From assembly GCF_039645965.1 (NCBI RefSeq), contig NZ_CP147917.1, forward strand, positions 930,001 to 994,000: DNA of 64,000 bases. The letters are read 5' to 3'. The position numbers and the translations under genes are program-made. A model generated the notes under the pieces. It was not told the DNA's origin. It ran no database searches and worked only from the letters and a program-made list of their open reading frames with translations. Origin of the DNA: Sulfurimonas sp. HSL3-2 (GTDB taxonomy: Bacteria; Campylobacterota; Campylobacteria; Campylobacterales; Sulfurimonadaceae). Position 1 is the stretch's first letter. Every line of letters starts with the position of its first letter. Below are positions 46,264 to 56,424 of the stretch, piece after piece.

Positions 46264-46767
46264 ATGCGTATTGCTTTTCATCTCGGTATTATCTTTATTT
46301 TTATCTTTCTATTTTCAGGTTGTGCCCGCACAAATGCTTTTTCAAGATTTGATTTCAATGAGATAAAAGAGCGTGCGACTTCAAGTCTGAGAACATCAAA
46401 GATCGCCAAGAAAGATGAGATATACGGAGTGATCTCAAGTATATATTTAAATGAGGTCATTCCAAAAAAATATAACGGGATGGAATACTTCTATGTCACG
46501 ATATATACAAAAGACCGTGCCAAACTTTATGATCCAAATATCTTGGATGAAAGAAGCTTGATATTACTGCTAAACGGGAAACTTCCGGTAAAGATAAAGA
46601 GGATGGACGGCGACAATATGTTTAAAGGACTGATCCCGTTAAACAACGACTGGAACAGTTATTATTTAGTGGCGTTTGAAGAGCAGAAAAGCGAAAAACT
46701 GTCGCTTATTTTGAAAAGCGGTTCTTCTGATTCTCAGCCTTTAACGTATCAAAAAGATGAACAATAG
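46264..46767 (+). CDS. Predicted lipoprotein of unknown function
   Basis: 167 residues. Signal peptide with lipobox FSGC at residues 17-20. The mature protein is mixed beta-rich (YGVISSIYLNEVIPKKYN, EYFYVTIYTKDR), with no family recognised. The last 62 bases overlap the convergent lytic transglycosylase gene. Confidence 0.65.
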   Translation: MRIAFHLGIIFIFIFLFSGCARTNAFSRFDFNEIKERATSSLRTSKIAKKDEIYGVISSIYLNEVIPKKYNGMEYFYVTIYTKDRAKLYDPNILDERSLILLLNGKLPVKIKRMDGDNMFKGLIPLNNDWNSYYLVAFEEQKSEKLSLILKSGSSDSQPLTYQKDEQ

Positions 46768-48322
46768 AGATATTGTCGCCCATTATCTTTTTATACATCA
46801 CATAGTTTGCCAAGACTTTTTTCCCATACTCGCGGCTCTCCACATTCGACATCGTATCCATACTTAAAAACGGTTCATATTTTTTATCCGTAAACTTTCC
46901 TGATCTTATATATTTTTTTACAAAACCGAGACCCGCATTGTATGCGTAAGCTTTTAAAAGAGGGTTGTCTAACTGTGTATCAAGCCATTTTAGATGTTTT
47001 GCCGCGTAAGAGATATTGTTTTTCGGTTCAAACATATCGCTGTAACTTGTGATCTTGTTCGGCATCGAGTGTTTGAGACTGTCGACTAAAAAAGGCATTA
47101 GCTGCATCAGTCCAAGCGCGTATGAAGATGATATGGCAGATGGTATGAAATGGCTCTCTTGACGCATTAACGCATACATAAATGCACGGTCGTCTTTAGA
47201 CATATGGTCGGTCTGTTCAGTATACGGCATGATATAACCGTGCATCTTGTAGGAATAAGCTCGTTCAAGCATAAAAGCTTTGATCGGTAAAAGGTTTTGT
47301 TTACTGTAGTGGTCTGCCATCTTAAAAAGATTTTGTCTTGGAGCTTTTTTAATGATGTTTCTAATATCCAGCCAAACAAAAGGATCTGTAATATCCTTAT
47401 CTTCAGGTACATCTATGAGTGATGACTGTTTCCCCGTAAAGTAGTTTTGTACATCCATATGCAAGACCTCTTTTGCATAAAGGATATATACATTTATATC
47501 CATGCTTAAAGAGATCTGCTTAAGGTATCTCTTCTCGTCTGTTATGAGGTATTTCCAAAATATTGCTTTATCTCTGTCTATGCGCAGATGCGCTTTGTTA
47601 AATGAGAGATCAAGGTACTTTAATGCTTCTTTTTTATCATGATGCTTAAGATAGTTCATCGCAAGCATAAAATTAGCACCTGAAGTGAGTTTTTCGCCAT
47701 CAAGCAGCATAAGTGATTTTTGCAGTTTGTCCATCGAGTCGTTCATGACTACGAGGTCTATCAACCTTGATATTTTCCAGGACTTAGATATATGATCCAT
47801 AAACTTTTTACTGTATACACGGTTGAAATTCGTCTCTCTAAATTTTTTACCGGTATCGATCATAACAGTCAGTACCTGTGAAGGTGTGTAGTTTAAAAGA
47901 GTCTTTTCATTCATGTCCGAACTCATGATCTCAAGATAGCTCTTTGTACTTTTTACAAAGACTCTGTTAACGAGTTTTTTTCGCTGAGACTTTGTAAAAT
48001 ATGTTGCTTTTGCAGGAGAGATGGCTATCTGCAAGCAGTTGTCATCACTGGTCTTTAGAAGTTCATCGATTTTTAAAGTCATACATCTTGCTACATATTT
48101 TATATCTTCGGAGTCACTTTTTTTTGCATAGGTCAAAAATAGTTTTGTATCGACGTTGTGTACTTGATCAAAGGCAGCATCTGCTTCTTTTGGAGTGATA
48201 TCCTGTTTTAAAAATTGCCAGATAAGAAAGTTTTTTGCGCGTGAAGGGGGCTTTGAACTTATCTGCTCAAGAGTGATCTGAGCAGAAAGCAGGGTGCTAA
48301 GAAGCAGGATCCAGAGTTTCAT
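46706..48322 (-). CDS. slt: Soluble lytic murein transglycosylase
   Basis: 538 residues. Signal peptide (KLWILLLSTLLSAQ), a long helical superhelix typical of Slt70-like enzymes, then the SLT domain from about residue 385: ALMRQESHFIPSAISSS carries the catalytic Glu, followed by GLMQLMPFLVD and LAYNAG-like AYNAGLGFVKKYI. It cleaves peptidoglycan to anhydromuropeptides. Ends overlapping a lipoprotein gene. Confidence 0.9.
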   Translation of the reverse strand: MKLWILLLSTLLSAQITLEQISSKPPSRAKNFLIWQFLKQDITPKEADAAFDQVHNVDTKLFLTYAKKSDSEDIKYVARCMTLKIDELLKTSDDNCLQIAISPAKATYFTKSQRKKLVNRVFVKSTKSYLEIMSSDMNEKTLLNYTPSQVLTVMIDTGKKFRETNFNRVYSKKFMDHISKSWKISRLIDLVVMNDSMDKLQKSLMLLDGEKLTSGANFMLAMNYLKHHDKKEALKYLDLSFNKAHLRIDRDKAIFWKYLITDEKRYLKQISLSMDINVYILYAKEVLHMDVQNYFTGKQSSLIDVPEDKDITDPFVWLDIRNIIKKAPRQNLFKMADHYSKQNLLPIKAFMLERAYSYKMHGYIMPYTEQTDHMSKDDRAFMYALMRQESHFIPSAISSSYALGLMQLMPFLVDSLKHSMPNKITSYSDMFEPKNNISYAAKHLKWLDTQLDNPLLKAYAYNAGLGFVKKYIRSGKFTDKKYEPFLSMDTMSNVESREYGKKVLANYVMYKKIMGDNISIVHLFDTLKAENQKNRFSK

Positions 48323-48604
48323 TTAGTAGAACAGACTTCTTATAAGCGCCTGAATAAGAACGATTACGATCTGAAGTGCGATCACGATGATCAGCGGTGC
48401 AAGATCGATGCCGTTAAATACGGTAGGAATATAGCGTCTTGTAAGCTTATATGCCGGCTCTGTCAGACGGTATAAGATCTGTACGATCGGATTGTTCGGA
48501 TCAGGATTGACCCAAGTCAGGATAGCAGCGATGATGACTACCCAGATATAAAGGTTTACAAGACCTACTAAAATACCGCCGAGTCCTATGACAAGTTCAC
48601 TCAT
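48323..48604 (-). CDS. YggT family membrane protein
   Basis: 93 residues. Two hydrophobic segments (about 5-28 and 65-88) around the conserved [25 protein letters not shown] stretch (seen in parts) and RRYIPTV. YggT proteins are linked to cell-envelope and division roles. Starts 4 bases before the gltX stop and is directly followed by slt. Confidence 0.88.
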   Translation of the reverse strand: MSELVIGLGGILVGLVNLYIWVVIIAAILTWVNPDPNNPIVQILYRLTEPAYKLTRRYIPTVFNGIDLAPLIIVIALQIVIVLIQALIRSLFY

Positions 48605-49899
48605 TTTACGATCTCCTTAATATAGTTTTTAAGGTACGGGTAAAGATCAGAAAGTTCCGGACCGTGTTCTGCACCTGTCAGCAGCAGACGAAGTGGCTTG
48701 AAAAAGTTTTTGCCCTTTAGCCCTGTTTGCTCTATGATGTAAGATTTAAACGCATCGAACTCTTCGAAATAAGGAGCATTTTTTACGACCTCAATGATCT
48801 TTTGTGCAGCTTCTTCAAACTCTTCTGGGATCTCTTTTTCAGCAAAGATAGGTGAGATCTTTTCTCTTAATTCTTTGAGTGTACTTATCTCATCAAGAAA
48901 GATCTTTGCTACTTTACCGATATCATCATCTGCAAATCCGACGTAACGTGAAAGCTCTTTTGCGTCCAGCATCTTCAGGTGTTCGCGGTTGATAAATTTT
49001 AGTTTTGTCATATCAAAACGGGCAGGGGCTTTTGATATAGAGTTTATGTCAAACCACTCTATAGCCTCAGCTAACGTGAAGATCTCTTTTGGAGTCTTAT
49101 TCCCTATAAGGATGAGATAGTTTGCTATTGCAGACGGAAGATACCCCTCTTCAAACATCCACTTGACACTTGAAGCGTTATCTCGCTTACTCATCTTTTT
49201 ACCCTCATCGTTAAGGATAATAGGAAGATGTGCGTATTCGATGTTTTTGTCATACCCAAGAGCATTTCTGATCGCTACTTGTTTTGGCGTGTTGCTCATA
49301 TGGTCTTCACCGCGGATAACCAGAGAGATATCTCCCAGCATATCGTCAACGGCACATGCAAAGTTGTAAGTAGGTGTTTTGTCTTGACGCATGATGATGA
49401 AACTGTCGATCTCATCCGGTGAAAATGTGATCTTGCCTTTGATAAGGTCGTTTATTACGATCTCTTTCTCAGGTTTTTTGAGACGGACAACGAAAGGATT
49501 CGGATTGTCTATAGTCTCTTCAGCAGAAAGTTCTGCACAGGCACCGTCATAACGGTATGCTTTTTTTGCTTCTTTTGCTTCTTCTCTTTTTTTCTCTAAT
49601 GTCTCAGGCTTACAAAAACAGTTAAAAGCTTTTTTATCGTGAAGCAGTTGCAGTGCCATCATACTATGGAATCTGAAGTTATTACTTTGATAGATCAACT
49701 CTTTATACTCTATGCCGAATACGCCTAGAATATCTAGTATCTCTTTATCTTTACCCTCGATATTACGCTCTTTATCGGTGTCCTCGATACGAACCATTAA
49801 TGCTTCATCTCTTTGTTTGGAAACTATATAGTTAAACAGGGCAACACGAAGATTACCAATATGCATATCACCGGTTGGACTTGGGGCAAATCGTAACAT
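48601..49899 (-). CDS. gltX: Glutamyl-tRNA synthetase
   Basis: 432 residues. [20 protein letters not shown] at residue 5 (HIGH region), [11 protein letters not shown] near 236 (KMSKS). Shorter than the usual 460-500, as in the second GltX of this group. Campylobacterota often have two paralogues, one charging tRNA-Glu and one mischarging tRNA-Gln; the sequence alone does not show which this is. tRNA-Glu lies 117 bases upstream on the same strand. Confidence 0.93.
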   Translation of the reverse strand: MLRFAPSPTGDMHIGNLRVALFNYIVSKQRDEALMVRIEDTDKERNIEGKDKEILDILGVFGIEYKELIYQSNNFRFHSMMALQLLHDKKAFNCFCKPETLEKKREEAKEAKKAYRYDGACAELSAEETIDNPNPFVVRLKKPEKEIVINDLIKGKITFSPDEIDSFIIMRQDKTPTYNFACAVDDMLGDISLVIRGEDHMSNTPKQVAIRNALGYDKNIEYAHLPIILNDEGKKMSKRDNASSVKWMFEEGYLPSAIANYLILIGNKTPKEIFTLAEAIEWFDINSISKAPARFDMTKLKFINREHLKMLDAKELSRYVGFADDDIGKVAKIFLDEISTLKELREKISPIFAEKEIPEEFEEAAQKIIEVVKNAPYFEEFDAFKSYIIEQTGLKGKNFFKPLRLLLTGAEHGPELSDLYPYLKNYIKEIVK

Positions 49900-50015
49900 A
49901 AAAATTCCTAAATATTTTTATGAAATTGTATCTAATTTTTGATGTATATAAGTTTAATTTTGTATGAAGTATAGAAGTTTTTTCTGTTTTATTGTGATTT
50001 TTTAATTAGCTGAAG

Positions 50016-50090
50016 TGGTGACTCCAAGGGGATTCGAACCCCTATGGCAAGGATGAAAACCTTGAATCCTAACCATTAGATGATGGAGCC
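50016..50090 (-). tRNA. tRNA-Glu (TTC)
   Basis: 75 bases on the minus strand: acceptor GGCTCCA, anticodon TTC in GGTTTTCATCC, T-arm TAGGGGTTCGAATCCCCTT, encoded CCA. Confidence 0.95.
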
Positions 50091-50120
50091 TTTTTTTGAG
50101 ATATTGCTATCTTCGCCGAA

Positions 50121-50126
50121 ATTATA
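50121..50126 (-). promoter_or_regulatory. -10 box of tRNA-Glu
   Basis: TATAAT followed by TTCGGCG on the minus strand. The same TATAATTTCGGC string precedes the tRNA cluster at 37 kb. The -35 is poor. Confidence 0.6.
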
Positions 50127-50203
50127 TCTTTTAAAATCTTAAGAAAATATAAAAAGCGCAGTGGATATTTGTACGTACATACAAATATGTATGTAGGTAC
50201 TGT

Positions 50204-50752
50204 TTAGTCGTTGTAAAAGGTTCTCAGTGCTCTTATGATTACAGCGTTTTTAGAGATGCTTTCAGCTTTTGCATTTTCATCTACCATCTCATAAAGGTCT
50301 AAAGGAAGAGAGATTGAAAATGTTTTAGTTTCTATCTTTTTCTTTTTGTTTATCATCGCAACGATGTTTGAAATAAGCTCGATGATTTTCTTCGTATCGA
50401 TCGGTTTTTGGATGAAACTGTTTACACCGATCTCGATAGACTCAGATATTTTTTGAATATCGTTGCTTGCAGATATGATGATGACGATCTGGTTTGGATT
50501 GATCTCACGGATGCGGCGAGAAAGCTCGATCCCGTCCATTTCAGGCATGATGATATCTAAAAAAACGATATCCGGCATTAACCTTTCATACATCTCTAAA
50601 GCATCTTTACCGTTAAATGCAGATGTGACTTCTGAAAAAAAGTTTTTGAATGTCGAACTTAAAAGTTCATTTGCTACAGCTTCGTCTTCTACGACCATGG
50701 CTGTCAATTTTTTAGTTTGTTCAGTTAGTTGTACTAAATCTATACTTGACAT
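50204..50752 (-). CDS. Response regulator receiver fused to a ribbon-helix-helix domain
   Basis: 182 residues. Receiver at about 15-130: acidic pair in VVEDEA, phospho-acceptor Asp in IVFLDIIMPEMDG, Ser in IISAS, Lys in FIQKPID. The last about 45 residues (TFSISLPLDLYEMVDENA, then SISKNAVIIRALRTFY) have the pattern of a CopG/Arc ribbon-helix-helix, an uncommon output for a receiver. It may bind DNA as a dimer. No histidine kinase adjacent. Confidence 0.8.
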   Translation of the reverse strand: MSSIDLVQLTEQTKKLTAMVVEDEAVANELLSSTFKNFFSEVTSAFNGKDALEMYERLMPDIVFLDIIMPEMDGIELSRRIREINPNQIVIIISASNDIQKISESIEIGVNSFIQKPIDTKKIIELISNIVAMINKKKKIETKTFSISLPLDLYEMVDENAKAESISKNAVIIRALRTFYND

Positions 50753-50852
50753 TTTCTTATCCCCCTGTTAAAATTCGTTTTGGAATTATACATCTTTTTT
50801 TGTTAACTTTCTACTAAGAACAAACGGGATTAAATTATTTTTAACTTACCTG

Positions 50853-51062
50853 TCAGTTAACATACTTCTTGAACTGTTCCAGCCACTCCATATCTACATC
50901 TTTTTCCTGTTCTTTTTGGTAAAGAAGCGATGAGATGATATCTTTTAATGTATCTTCATCCATAAACTCTAGAAGTACCGGATTTATATCCGTTTTCTTG
51001 ACATCTTCATAACTGTTAAGAAGGTTCTGTATATCTTGTATTAATTGTTCTTTATTATTCAT
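50853..51062 (-). CDS. Small acidic hypothetical protein
   Basis: 69 residues, helical and acidic (NKEQLIQDIQNLLNSYEDV at the start), no motif recognised. It lies just downstream of gltA on the same strand. Confidence 0.55.
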   Translation of the reverse strand: MNNKEQLIQDIQNLLNSYEDVKKTDINPVLLEFMDEDTLKDIISSLLYQKEQEKDVDMEWLEQFKKYVN

Positions 51063-51087
51063 AACCTAATTATACACTATGAAATCT

Positions 51088-52356
51088 CTAAATCTTTTGA
51101 TTTGTCTTGCCGACATAAAGTTGTCTCGGTCGTGCGATCTTCATCTCTTTGTCATGTTTGATCTCAATCCACTGTGTGATCCATCCTATGGTCCTTCCTA
51201 TGACAAATATGATGGGGAACATCGGTTTTGGGATCTTGAGTGCAGTCAGGATAAGACCTGAGTAAAAATCGATATTTGGGTAGAGCTTTCTTTGTATAAA
51301 ATATTCATCCGTAAGAGCTATCTCTTCTATCTTTTGTGCAATTCGCAAAAGTTTGTTGTCGATTCCCAGCTCAGTGTTTAGTTCGTCTAAGAGACTTTTT
51401 AGTATTTGTGCACGCGGATCAAAATTCTTATAGACTCTGTGTCCGAATCCCATCAGTTTAAACTTGTCATTCGGGTCTTTAGCTTTTTTTATGAACTCAT
51501 CGACATTGTCTACATCTCCTATATATTCCAGTTGTGCTATTACCGATTCATTCGCACCGCCGTGGGCTCTTCCCCAAAGTGCATTGACTCCGGCGGATAT
51601 CGCCGCATATGGATGGGCACCGGTCGAAGCGACGCCTCTGACAATTGAAGTAGAAGCATTTTGTTCATGATCGGCATGAAGCGTAAATATAGTGTCGAGT
51701 GCTCTTACTTCGACCTCAGGTATCTCAAGTTCACAGGATGGATAAGCCCGCATCATATATAAAAAGTTTTCGGTAAAAGAGCGATCGAGATCAGGGTATA
51801 TAAATGGCAGACCGTATGAGCGTCTATGACAAAAAGCGGCTAGAGTAGGTATCTTGGCGATGATCCGTCTTGCCATGACCTGATACTCGTCTTCATTATT
51901 TATATTGAGATGTTCAGAATAAAATGTAGAAAGAGCGGAGATAGCAGAAGCCATCATCGCCATCGGATGTGCTTTGTCTGGAAATGCTTCAAAAAGATTT
52001 TTTATCCCCTCATGTACGAAAGATCTTTTTCTAAGTTCCAGATCAAATGCAGTCTTCTCTTTTTGAGAAGGCAGTTCTGATGTCAGTAAAAGATAACAGA
52101 CATCAAGATAGTCTTTGTTCGTGGCAAGATCGCTTATCTCATACCCTCTATAGGTGAGTCTTCCTTTTTCACCGTCTATATAGGTGATGGAAGAGCTGCA
52201 GCTGGCCGTTGAAGTAAACCCCGGGTCATAGGTAAACATACCGGTCTTTTTAAATAGGGTCCTGATGTCGATGACATCTTCTCCTGCCGTTGCACTTAGT
52301 ATCTCAAACTCATAACTTTTGCCATTTTGATTGTTTGTAAGGGTAACGGTTTTCAC
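51088..52356 (-). CDS. gltA: Citrate synthase
   Basis: 422 residues, the type II length. It joins acetyl-CoA and oxaloacetate. Motifs: [11 protein letters not shown]-like [20 protein letters not shown] near residue 38, [12 protein letters not shown]-like [14 protein letters not shown] near 227 (active His), [18 protein letters not shown] near 305 and WITQWIE near 390. Citrate synthase is not required for the reverse TCA cycle, but it is common in these genomes. Confidence 0.96.
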   Translation of the reverse strand: MKTVTLTNNQNGKSYEFEILSATAGEDVIDIRTLFKKTGMFTYDPGFTSTASCSSSITYIDGEKGRLTYRGYEISDLATNKDYLDVCYLLLTSELPSQKEKTAFDLELRKRSFVHEGIKNLFEAFPDKAHPMAMMASAISALSTFYSEHLNINNEDEYQVMARRIIAKIPTLAAFCHRRSYGLPFIYPDLDRSFTENFLYMMRAYPSCELEIPEVEVRALDTIFTLHADHEQNASTSIVRGVASTGAHPYAAISAGVNALWGRAHGGANESVIAQLEYIGDVDNVDEFIKKAKDPNDKFKLMGFGHRVYKNFDPRAQILKSLLDELNTELGIDNKLLRIAQKIEEIALTDEYFIQRKLYPNIDFYSGLILTALKIPKPMFPIIFVIGRTIGWITQWIEIKHDKEMKIARPRQLYVGKTNQKI

Positions 52357-52368
52357 GGTATGCTCCTG

Positions 52369-53142
52369 TTAGTTTGTTGTCTTTCTCCAACTTTGGGTGA
52401 AAGTTTTTTTATTGACGTAGATATCTTTGCAAAGTTGTACCAACCCTGTTTTATTCATGATCTGTATAGCTTTTTTCGGCCACTTTTTTCTATAGTTGAA
52501 TGAATCGGGATGGCCGCCTATCATCTTTATAAACTGCTCATTCGTACTTTGTTCGTAAAGTACTTTTTCTCCATCTTTTTTTACTGCTTTATCCAGCCAT
52601 ATTCTGGCATCTGCAAAAGCTTTTTTGTTGCTTGACTTTGTTATCCATCTAGTCGCAAAGTCTTCGAAACATCTGTACTGAGCCTTACTCAGTTCTTTTG
52701 GATGGTATTTGAAGTATTCAAGTTCGTTACATGTACCGGCGATGGGAGCAGGGCGGTAATCGCGCTTGAGACTTTTGTCGCGTTTTTTGTAATGCAGCAC
52801 CTCTTTTGGGTGTTTTTTTATCTCTTTTGGATCGATAAGTATTTTTTCATGGGTATCGCACCAAGGTAAAAACAGAGGAGGAAGTTCATGATCGGACCTG
52901 AAAGCTCCAAGACTCATTACATTTCCGGTGATACGGCTGACATATCCTCTGCCGTATCCTGATTCAAGTCCCGATATCGCAAGAAGTGCAGCAGGAGGAA
53001 GATGGTACTTTGTCGCTATTTTTATCGCTTGGGGTGTCAACTCTTTATAAAATTTTTTTACATGAGTGTATTTTCTATAGCTAAACTCGTTAGCTGAAGA
53101 GAAAGAGACAGATATTAAAAGAAGTAAGACGATCTTTTTCAT
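52369..53142 (-). CDS. Bax-like glucosaminidase
   Basis: 257 residues with a signal peptide (KKIVLLLLISVSFSSA). The glucosaminidase (GH73-type) core follows: AIKIATKYHLPPAALLAISGLESGYGRG near 38-65 (seen in parts) holds the catalytic Glu in LESGYG, then NVMSLGAF and CFEDFATRWITKSSNKKAF. The late CNELEYFKYHP segment fits the Bax/COG2992 group. Acts on peptidoglycan in the periplasm. Confidence 0.82.
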   Translation of the reverse strand: MKKIVLLLLISVSFSSANEFSYRKYTHVKKFYKELTPQAIKIATKYHLPPAALLAISGLESGYGRGYVSRITGNVMSLGAFRSDHELPPLFLPWCDTHEKILIDPKEIKKHPKEVLHYKKRDKSLKRDYRPAPIAGTCNELEYFKYHPKELSKAQYRCFEDFATRWITKSSNKKAFADARIWLDKAVKKDGEKVLYEQSTNEQFIKMIGGHPDSFNYRKKWPKKAIQIMNKTGLVQLCKDIYVNKKTFTQSWRKTTN

Positions 53143-53173
53143 AGATATACTATATAGTAATATATGTTAAAAA

Positions 53174-53899
53174 TCAACTTATACTATTATGCCATTGGAC
53201 CAGTGTGGCTCTATAGCCTGATGTGACAGGCAGTACTTCATGGCTGAACACCGGATTACTTAAAAATACGACCATATCTCCGGCTTTTGGTTCCAGCTTT
53301 ATCTGATCGCCTTTTTCATCATAAAGGTAGTTAAACACAAGCTCTCCGCCGTTAAAGCTGTTTAGGCTCTCTTCATTTTTCTTTGTCTCGTGGGAAGATA
53401 CGAACAGGACTGTAGTAAGTTTTCTTTGTGGAGCGACACAGATAAAACCGGTGGTATTTCCCTCTTTATCTATTATCTCGCTTGAATCGTCTGCATGTTT
53501 TATATAAAAATCACCGACCTTATACTCAAGTGCCTGTAATTCAGTAGCAGTCGTTAACGCCATAGAAAAATACTCTTCAATCTTGGGTTGATGCATGAGA
53601 AAGTTTTCCTGATATATAGACTCAAGATATTCTGAAAGTTTGTAGATAGAGGTCTTTCTTATCTCCTCTTCGACAGTCGGTGCAACGACACTGTTTAAAA
53701 GAGTTGTCTTTACCATTGCCTTATCGACATCCGAACTCTCTTTTATCTCACTTACGACTAGATTGCACTCCTCTGGAGTTAAAAAGTTTTTGATGATCAA
53801 AAATGGATATTCTAAGTAGGGATTAGGAAGTAAACGACTTTCCATATAACACTCGTGTATAAAGTCATCGCAAAAGATATGTTCACTGATCTGTATCAA
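53174..53899 (-). CDS. 2-oxoglutarate/Fe(II) oxygenase, prolyl-4-hydroxylase type
   Basis: 241 residues. The Fe site reads H-x-D in YIKHADDSSE near residue 132 and a distal His in FSHEVLPVTSG near 220; Arg in GYRATLVQWHN binds 2-oxoglutarate. A double-stranded beta-helix of this type hydroxylates protein side chains or small molecules; the target is unknown. Monocistronic. Confidence 0.82.
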   Translation of the reverse strand: MIQISEHIFCDDFIHECYMESRLLPNPYLEYPFLIIKNFLTPEECNLVVSEIKESSDVDKAMVKTTLLNSVVAPTVEEEIRKTSIYKLSEYLESIYQENFLMHQPKIEEYFSMALTTATELQALEYKVGDFYIKHADDSSEIIDKEGNTTGFICVAPQRKLTTVLFVSSHETKKNEESLNSFNGGELVFNYLYDEKGDQIKLEPKAGDMVVFLSNPVFSHEVLPVTSGYRATLVQWHNSIS

Positions 53900-54081
53900 A
53901 CAGGTTCTCCTAAAAGTAATCTGGAATGATATAACATTTATGTGAAAAAAATGCTATGTTTTTATTGATAATAGGAGTGAAGATAAGTGCCTGAACCAGA
54001 TAGCCGGTAAATAGGTTTTTAAAAGCGACGTTAAAGTGCTATCTTTATACAATGTTATAATATTAATGATTGGAACTAATA

Positions 54082-54459
54082 ATGAAAATAAGAGTCTATT
54101 ACGAAGATACAGATGTTGGTGGTGTCGTCTTTTATGCTAACTATTTAAAATTTTGTGAAAGAGCCAGAAGTGAAGCTTTCTTTGAGCGCGGCTTGTCACC
54201 GGTGATGCAAAACGGCCATTTTGTAGTCAAAGAGCTCACAGCGTCATATAACTCATCTGCAAAACTCGGCGATATCTTACATGTAAAGACATCCCTCGTT
54301 GAACTTAAAAAGGTTTCTTTTAAACTGCATCAAGAGGTCTATAGAGATGAAGAGAAGCTTTTTGAGATGGACATCACTCTTGCGTTTGTGGATTTTAACG
54401 GAAAGATCAAGAAGTTGGAACCTCAGAATATAGAGGTTCTCAATCTACTGTTCGTCTGA
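54082..54459 (+). CDS. ybgC: YbgC/FadM-type hotdog acyl-CoA thioesterase
   Basis: 125 residues from ATG 54082 (GGA 7 bases upstream; a TTG at 54070 is the alternative). RVYYEDTDVGGVVFYANYLKF is the family signature (catalytic Asp in EDTD), followed by the FCERARSEAF helix. Hydrolyses short or hydroxybenzoyl-type acyl-CoAs; usually near the Tol-Pal system, which is not seen here. Overlaps the convergent gene by 15 bases. Confidence 0.9.
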   Translation: MKIRVYYEDTDVGGVVFYANYLKFCERARSEAFFERGLSPVMQNGHFVVKELTASYNSSAKLGDILHVKTSLVELKKVSFKLHQEVYRDEEKLFEMDITLAFVDFNGKIKKLEPQNIEVLNLLFV

Positions 54460-55692
54460 TTTGTAAGTAACAAATCTTGCGTATGACGGTTTGACCAGTG
54501 TTATCGGATAGATGATCTGGTTGTTTAACATCTGCAGCTGGTACTCACGCGGTACATTCGTGATAAGATTGAAAAAGTAGTCTATACCTACCGTTGTCGC
54601 GTAGTTTATCCAGTCATAAACGATGTCATTGCTAAGTAATGAGTTTGTCTCTATGATGATATTATTGTTCTTAGAGATCGAGTTTGCGATGATCATGTTC
54701 TCTCTGTCTTGAAACTGTGTCATAGAGAGTATGAGCGGATCGTAGTTTATCTGAGTTGAAAGCACATTCGTCTCATTTACGTCATAAAGAGTCAGCTGTG
54801 ACATTATCATCCCTGTTTTTACGACAGGTGTATTAGTTAAGAATGATCCGTTTTGGATATTCTCATTTTCGGATAACTGATCTTTTAGGTTTGTAGAACT
54901 TTTATCTATACTGAACGTAACCACTTTTCTCTCACCTGGATCTATCTGCTCAAATCCTGTCGAATCGATAGTCTTTAGCATATATTTATCTTTTGCATAA
55001 GCACTGAGCCTGTCTGCTAAAGTTGATGTATCTTTAAAGATCACAAGAGGAGAAACTGCTTCTTTTAGAAGTACGGCTGTTTGAGCTTTGTAGTCGATAC
55101 CGCCGAAGTAGAGATATGGAGATGAAGAGTTTACATCATCTCTATTGACTGTCGGGAAAAAGATATTGATCTGCGGATCAATACTTATGACTGTATCGAC
55201 ACCCTCTTTAGTCAGCGGAGCGATAGCATAGTAAAAACCGTCGTTTTGGATCTCTTCTATCGTTTTTTCCAAGACATCTCTATCCTGCGTATCTATATTG
55301 AAAGTTTTTATATCAAAAGCACGGTTTTTAGTCAGCAGGTATGCAAAAACAGAATTTGTCGTAGAAGCTGCATATCTTCCGATGATCTTGTAAGGGATGA
55401 TGACAGCGATCTTTAGTTTGTCAGTTGAGATAGGTGCACCGATATTAAATAAAGAAAGGTTTAGCAGGCGCTGTTCATTGAGCTCTTTATTGTCCAGTTT
55501 AGAAGGTGAATGAGCCAAAAATGAAAAGATATACCCTTTTGCTAATTCCTCTTTGAGACAATCTTCATCACACGTATAAGGATCAAGGTCTTGAATATAT
55601 GTCTTAGGAAGAGGAATCGGAGATGCCAGATAACTTTTTGCCAAGACTAAAACAGGGATTATCAGAAGCAGTGAAAAGATTTTAAATTTCAT
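54445..55692 (-). CDS. Exported periplasmic-binding-fold protein (LpoA/LivK-like)
   Basis: 415 residues with a signal peptide (KFKIFSLLLIIPVLVLAKS). A type 1 periplasmic-binding-protein fold is suggested by DKLKIAVIIPYKIIGRYAAS near 92, TFNIDTQDRDVLEKTIEEIQ near 130 and AVSPLVIFKDTSTLADRLSA near 215. In some proteins of this type (LpoA) the fold activates penicillin-binding proteins rather than binding a ligand. Overlaps udg by 4 bases. Confidence 0.6.
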   Translation of the reverse strand: MKFKIFSLLLIIPVLVLAKSYLASPIPLPKTYIQDLDPYTCDEDCLKEELAKGYIFSFLAHSPSKLDNKELNEQRLLNLSLFNIGAPISTDKLKIAVIIPYKIIGRYAASTTNSVFAYLLTKNRAFDIKTFNIDTQDRDVLEKTIEEIQNDGFYYAIAPLTKEGVDTVISIDPQINIFFPTVNRDDVNSSSPYLYFGGIDYKAQTAVLLKEAVSPLVIFKDTSTLADRLSAYAKDKYMLKTIDSTGFEQIDPGERKVVTFSIDKSSTNLKDQLSENENIQNGSFLTNTPVVKTGMIMSQLTLYDVNETNVLSTQINYDPLILSMTQFQDRENMIIANSISKNNNIIIETNSLLSNDIVYDWINYATTVGIDYFFNLITNVPREYQLQMLNNQIIYPITLVKPSYARFVTYKSDEQ

Positions 55693-56345
55693 AACAGACT
55701 CTTTATTATCTTAAGATCGTTTAACGTGTCTTTTTTCAAAGATGGATTGCGAAGCAGAAACTGAGGATGATATATAGGCACAAGTTTATAATCTTTTAGA
55801 TCTATGATATGTCCTCTCACGCTGTTAAACTCCTCTTTTGTTTGAGAAAAGATATTATAAGCCTCTTCTCCTAAAGTTACGATAACTTTCGGTTGTACGA
55901 TCTCTATCTGTTTGTAAAGATAGGGTTTGCAACTATTTAACTCCGACTCTGAAGGCTTGTTAGAACCCAGAGGCTTACATTTTACCGCGTGTGTTAAAAA
56001 AACATCGTCAATACTCAGCTCTAAAACATTCTCAATCATCTTTCTGAGTGATGTTCCGGCTCTTCCTGCGTAGTAGCTAGCCGAGTCGTCTTCACTGCTT
56101 GATACGATGGAGTCGACGATCATAAGATCTGCATTACCGCTTCCGTATCCGCTCATGCTCTGTTTTCTTGATTTACTTAGATCGCAAAGATGGCAAGAGG
56201 AGATAACCCTATGTAAAGAGTTGATATCATTTGGTAAAATATCTAGATTTTTTTGATTTACGGAAACTAGATCTGTGTATTCAAACCCTAACGATTTAAG
56301 CCGATATAGATTTTGCAACATAACAAGATTTTGATATGATTTCAA
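55689..56345 (-). CDS. Family 4 uracil-DNA glycosylase
   Basis: 218 residues. The four Cys of the [4Fe-4S] cluster are visible (CHLC near residue 51, CK in HAVKCKP near 125 and CKPYL near 140). GRAGTSLRKMIE near 88 and IYHPQFLLRNP near 198 (the H-P loop) mark the active site. Removes uracil from DNA. Upstream gene of a two-gene run. Confidence 0.93.
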   Translation of the reverse strand: MKSYQNLVMLQNLYRLKSLGFEYTDLVSVNQKNLDILPNDINSLHRVISSCHLCDLSKSRKQSMSGYGSGNADLMIVDSIVSSSEDDSASYYAGRAGTSLRKMIENVLELSIDDVFLTHAVKCKPLGSNKPSESELNSCKPYLYKQIEIVQPKVIVTLGEEAYNIFSQTKEEFNSVRGHIIDLKDYKLVPIYHPQFLLRNPSLKKDTLNDLKIIKSLL

Positions 56346-56424
56346 TAATACGTTTCTCTAACCTTCTTTAAAATATTTTGTAGTATAGTTTAAGAGGTGT
56401 TAAATATAGATAAAATGGATATAA

